In this document: piece by piece, positions 7,319 through 8,094 of the stretch
How positions within the stretch are numbered: the first letter of the stretch is position 1
Layout of the letters: each line of letters starts with the position of its first letter
Source: Caldifarciminota bacterium
GTDB taxonomy: Bacteria; Hydrothermota; Hydrothermia; S141-80
Length of the DNA: 8,094 bases
Assembly: GCA_027053375.1 (NCBI GenBank)
Contig: JALUJC010000272.1
Location: 1 to 8,094, forward strand
Direction: 5' to 3'
Made by a program: the position numbers and the translations under genes
The notes under the pieces: generated by a model
What the model was told of the DNA's origin: nothing
The model's input: the letters and a program-made list of their open reading frames with translations, nothing else
The model's database searches: none

Positions 7319-8094
7319 TGGGGATGGGGGTGGCCCTGTGGATCCTTCTGTCCTATTCCCCTTTTGCGCTGGATGGATCGCTTTTCCAGCCTTCCGTTGA
7401 CCCGAATCTGGGTCCTTCCACGTCCTTTCCCCAGCTCTGGCGTCGGGGAACCTGGGTTGTCTGGAGTGGGGCGCAGCGGCGATTCAGTATGGAGGATCTG
7501 GAGGAAATCCAGGTGTTTGTTGTTTCGCCATGGGGTGGACTTTCGGTCCATCGTTACGGTCCGCCCGCTTTTCGCCGGTATACCCTGGCAATCGGGAAAA
7601 ACTGGGAGGAGATGGGGTGGGCAGTGATTGCCCGGATGCTGGAAGTGGAGGAGGAGACTTACTGGACACCCGGGGTACGATGGGGGGCAGGCGCGGCCTT
7701 CGGAGAGCAAACCCTGGACGTCTCCGCAGATCTGTTCCTGGATACGCTGACCCCCTGGGTGTTGCGTGTGCAGTACCGCTTGAGACTTGAGGATCTTACC
7801 CCGGCCCTTGCTGCGGCCTTAGAAGAAGGGCAGCCGCTCACCCTTTCCGCAGCCCTGGTCCACTGGGTGCATCCCGATTTTGCCATGGGATTCGGATGGC
7901 TCAGCCACCCACCCTCCTATGCCCTGGCGGTCTATCTCACACCCTCATCGCGTTTCCGCCTGGTTGTGGAGGATCGCTTTCATCCCGCCCTGGGTCACAC
8001 CCCCTCCCTCTGGATTCAGCTTCGTGGGGAGCCTCTTCCTCCCGAAACACGGGAGGAAGAGGCTCCCCACGAAGCTGAATCCAGAGGGAGGGGG
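7318..8094 (+). CDS. Unrecognised exported protein, possibly outer-membrane beta-rich (open at right edge)
   Basis: The frame begins at an ATG sharing one base with the PBP stop (TGATG). A GAGGAGGG (7298-7305) lies about 13 bases upstream. It stays open for 259 codons to the window edge. The N-terminus [20 protein letters not shown] looks like a signal peptide lacking a basic start. Beyond it the protein is rich in Trp, aromatic and alternating polar/hydrophobic segments, for example GVRWGAGAAFGEQTLDVSAD at about 119-138 and YALAVYLTPSSRFRLVVED at about 201-219. These resemble amphipathic beta strands of a barrel or beta-sandwich. I recognise no family. Residues after about 244 are encoded by the right arm of a perfect inverted repeat and are probably not real. 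The true gene likely continues differently. Linkage to the PBP suggests an envelope role, by context only. Confidence 0.6.
   Translation, partial: MGMGVALWILLSYSPFALDGSLFQPSVDPNLGPSTSFPQLWRRGTWVVWSGAQRRFSMEDLEEIQVFVVSPWGGLSVHRYGPPAFRRYTLAIGKNWEEMGWAVIARMLEVEEETYWTPGVRWGAGAAFGEQTLDVSADLFLDTLTPWVLRVQYRLRLEDLTPALAAALEEGQPLTLSAALVHWVHPDFAMGFGWLSHPPSYALAVYLTPSSRFRLVVEDRFHPALGHTPSLWIQLRGEPLPPETREEEAPHEAESRGRG
8000..8094. repeat. Perfect 45-bp inverted repeat with 5-base loop at the window end
   Basis: Bases 8000-8044 are exactly complementary, in reverse, to 8050-8094, with the loop AAACA at 8045-8049. There is no mismatch and no T-tract, and the right arm ends on the last base of the window. The left arm continues a normal-looking open frame. 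This is most simply a fold-back artefact of amplification or assembly at a contig end. A genuine long palindrome is possible. Confidence 0.97.

Noticed and set aside
8000..8094. The right-end palindrome as an intrinsic terminator or an insertion-sequence end
   Set aside because: A terminator would have a shorter stem, a following T-tract and a position after a stop codon, and none of these holds. There is no transposase or target duplication in view.

Overview
The window looks like a piece of a bacterial chromosome with moderately high GC and very tight gene packing. Neighbouring genes mostly overlap by 1 to 8 bases, typically as ATGA or TGATG, so translational coupling is the rule. A bifunctional PBP1A-type synthase, an FtsX with an EnvC-like partner, and a possible outer-membrane or secreted protein suggest a diderm (Gram-negative-type) organism. 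A K+-dependent membrane pyrophosphatase and a carbamate kinase are compatible with an anaerobic or thermophilic uncultured lineage, but nothing here fixes the phylum. I see no tRNA, rRNA, CRISPR array, insertion sequence or prophage gene.

Layout. Two gene strings diverge from a 124-bp intergenic region (about 2764-2887). Leftward (minus strand) run acpS (holo-ACP synthase), a carbamate kinase gene, ftsX, and an EnvC-like coiled-coil protein cut by the left edge. All three junctions are 4-base ATGA overlaps. Rightward (plus strand) run hppA (membrane pyrophosphatase), a small membrane protein gene, a class A penicillin-binding protein gene, and an unknown exported protein gene still open at the right edge. 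The intergenic region holds two consensus-like sigma70-type promoters back to back. Their -35 boxes are only 2 bases apart and both have 17-base spacers, so they probably compete for polymerase.

How the genes relate. Both arms are about the cell envelope. The left arm combines fatty-acid carrier protein activation (AcpS) with control of septal wall hydrolysis (FtsX and EnvC-like), plus an unexpected metabolic kinase. The usual FtsX partner ATPase, FtsE, is not next to ftsX. The right arm combines PPi-driven ion pumping with peptidoglycan polymerisation and cross-linking. A strong terminator-like hairpin just after hppA may lower expression of the downstream genes.

The most unusual sequence object is a perfect 45-bp inverted repeat with a 5-base loop that ends exactly at the last base of the window. 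It lies inside an open reading frame and has no U-tract. A fold-back assembly or amplification artefact at a contig end is the leading explanation, and the last roughly 45 bases should not be trusted as genomic sequence until checked. No clearly new multi-gene system is evident; the remaining items of interest are local architecture and two unrecognised proteins.
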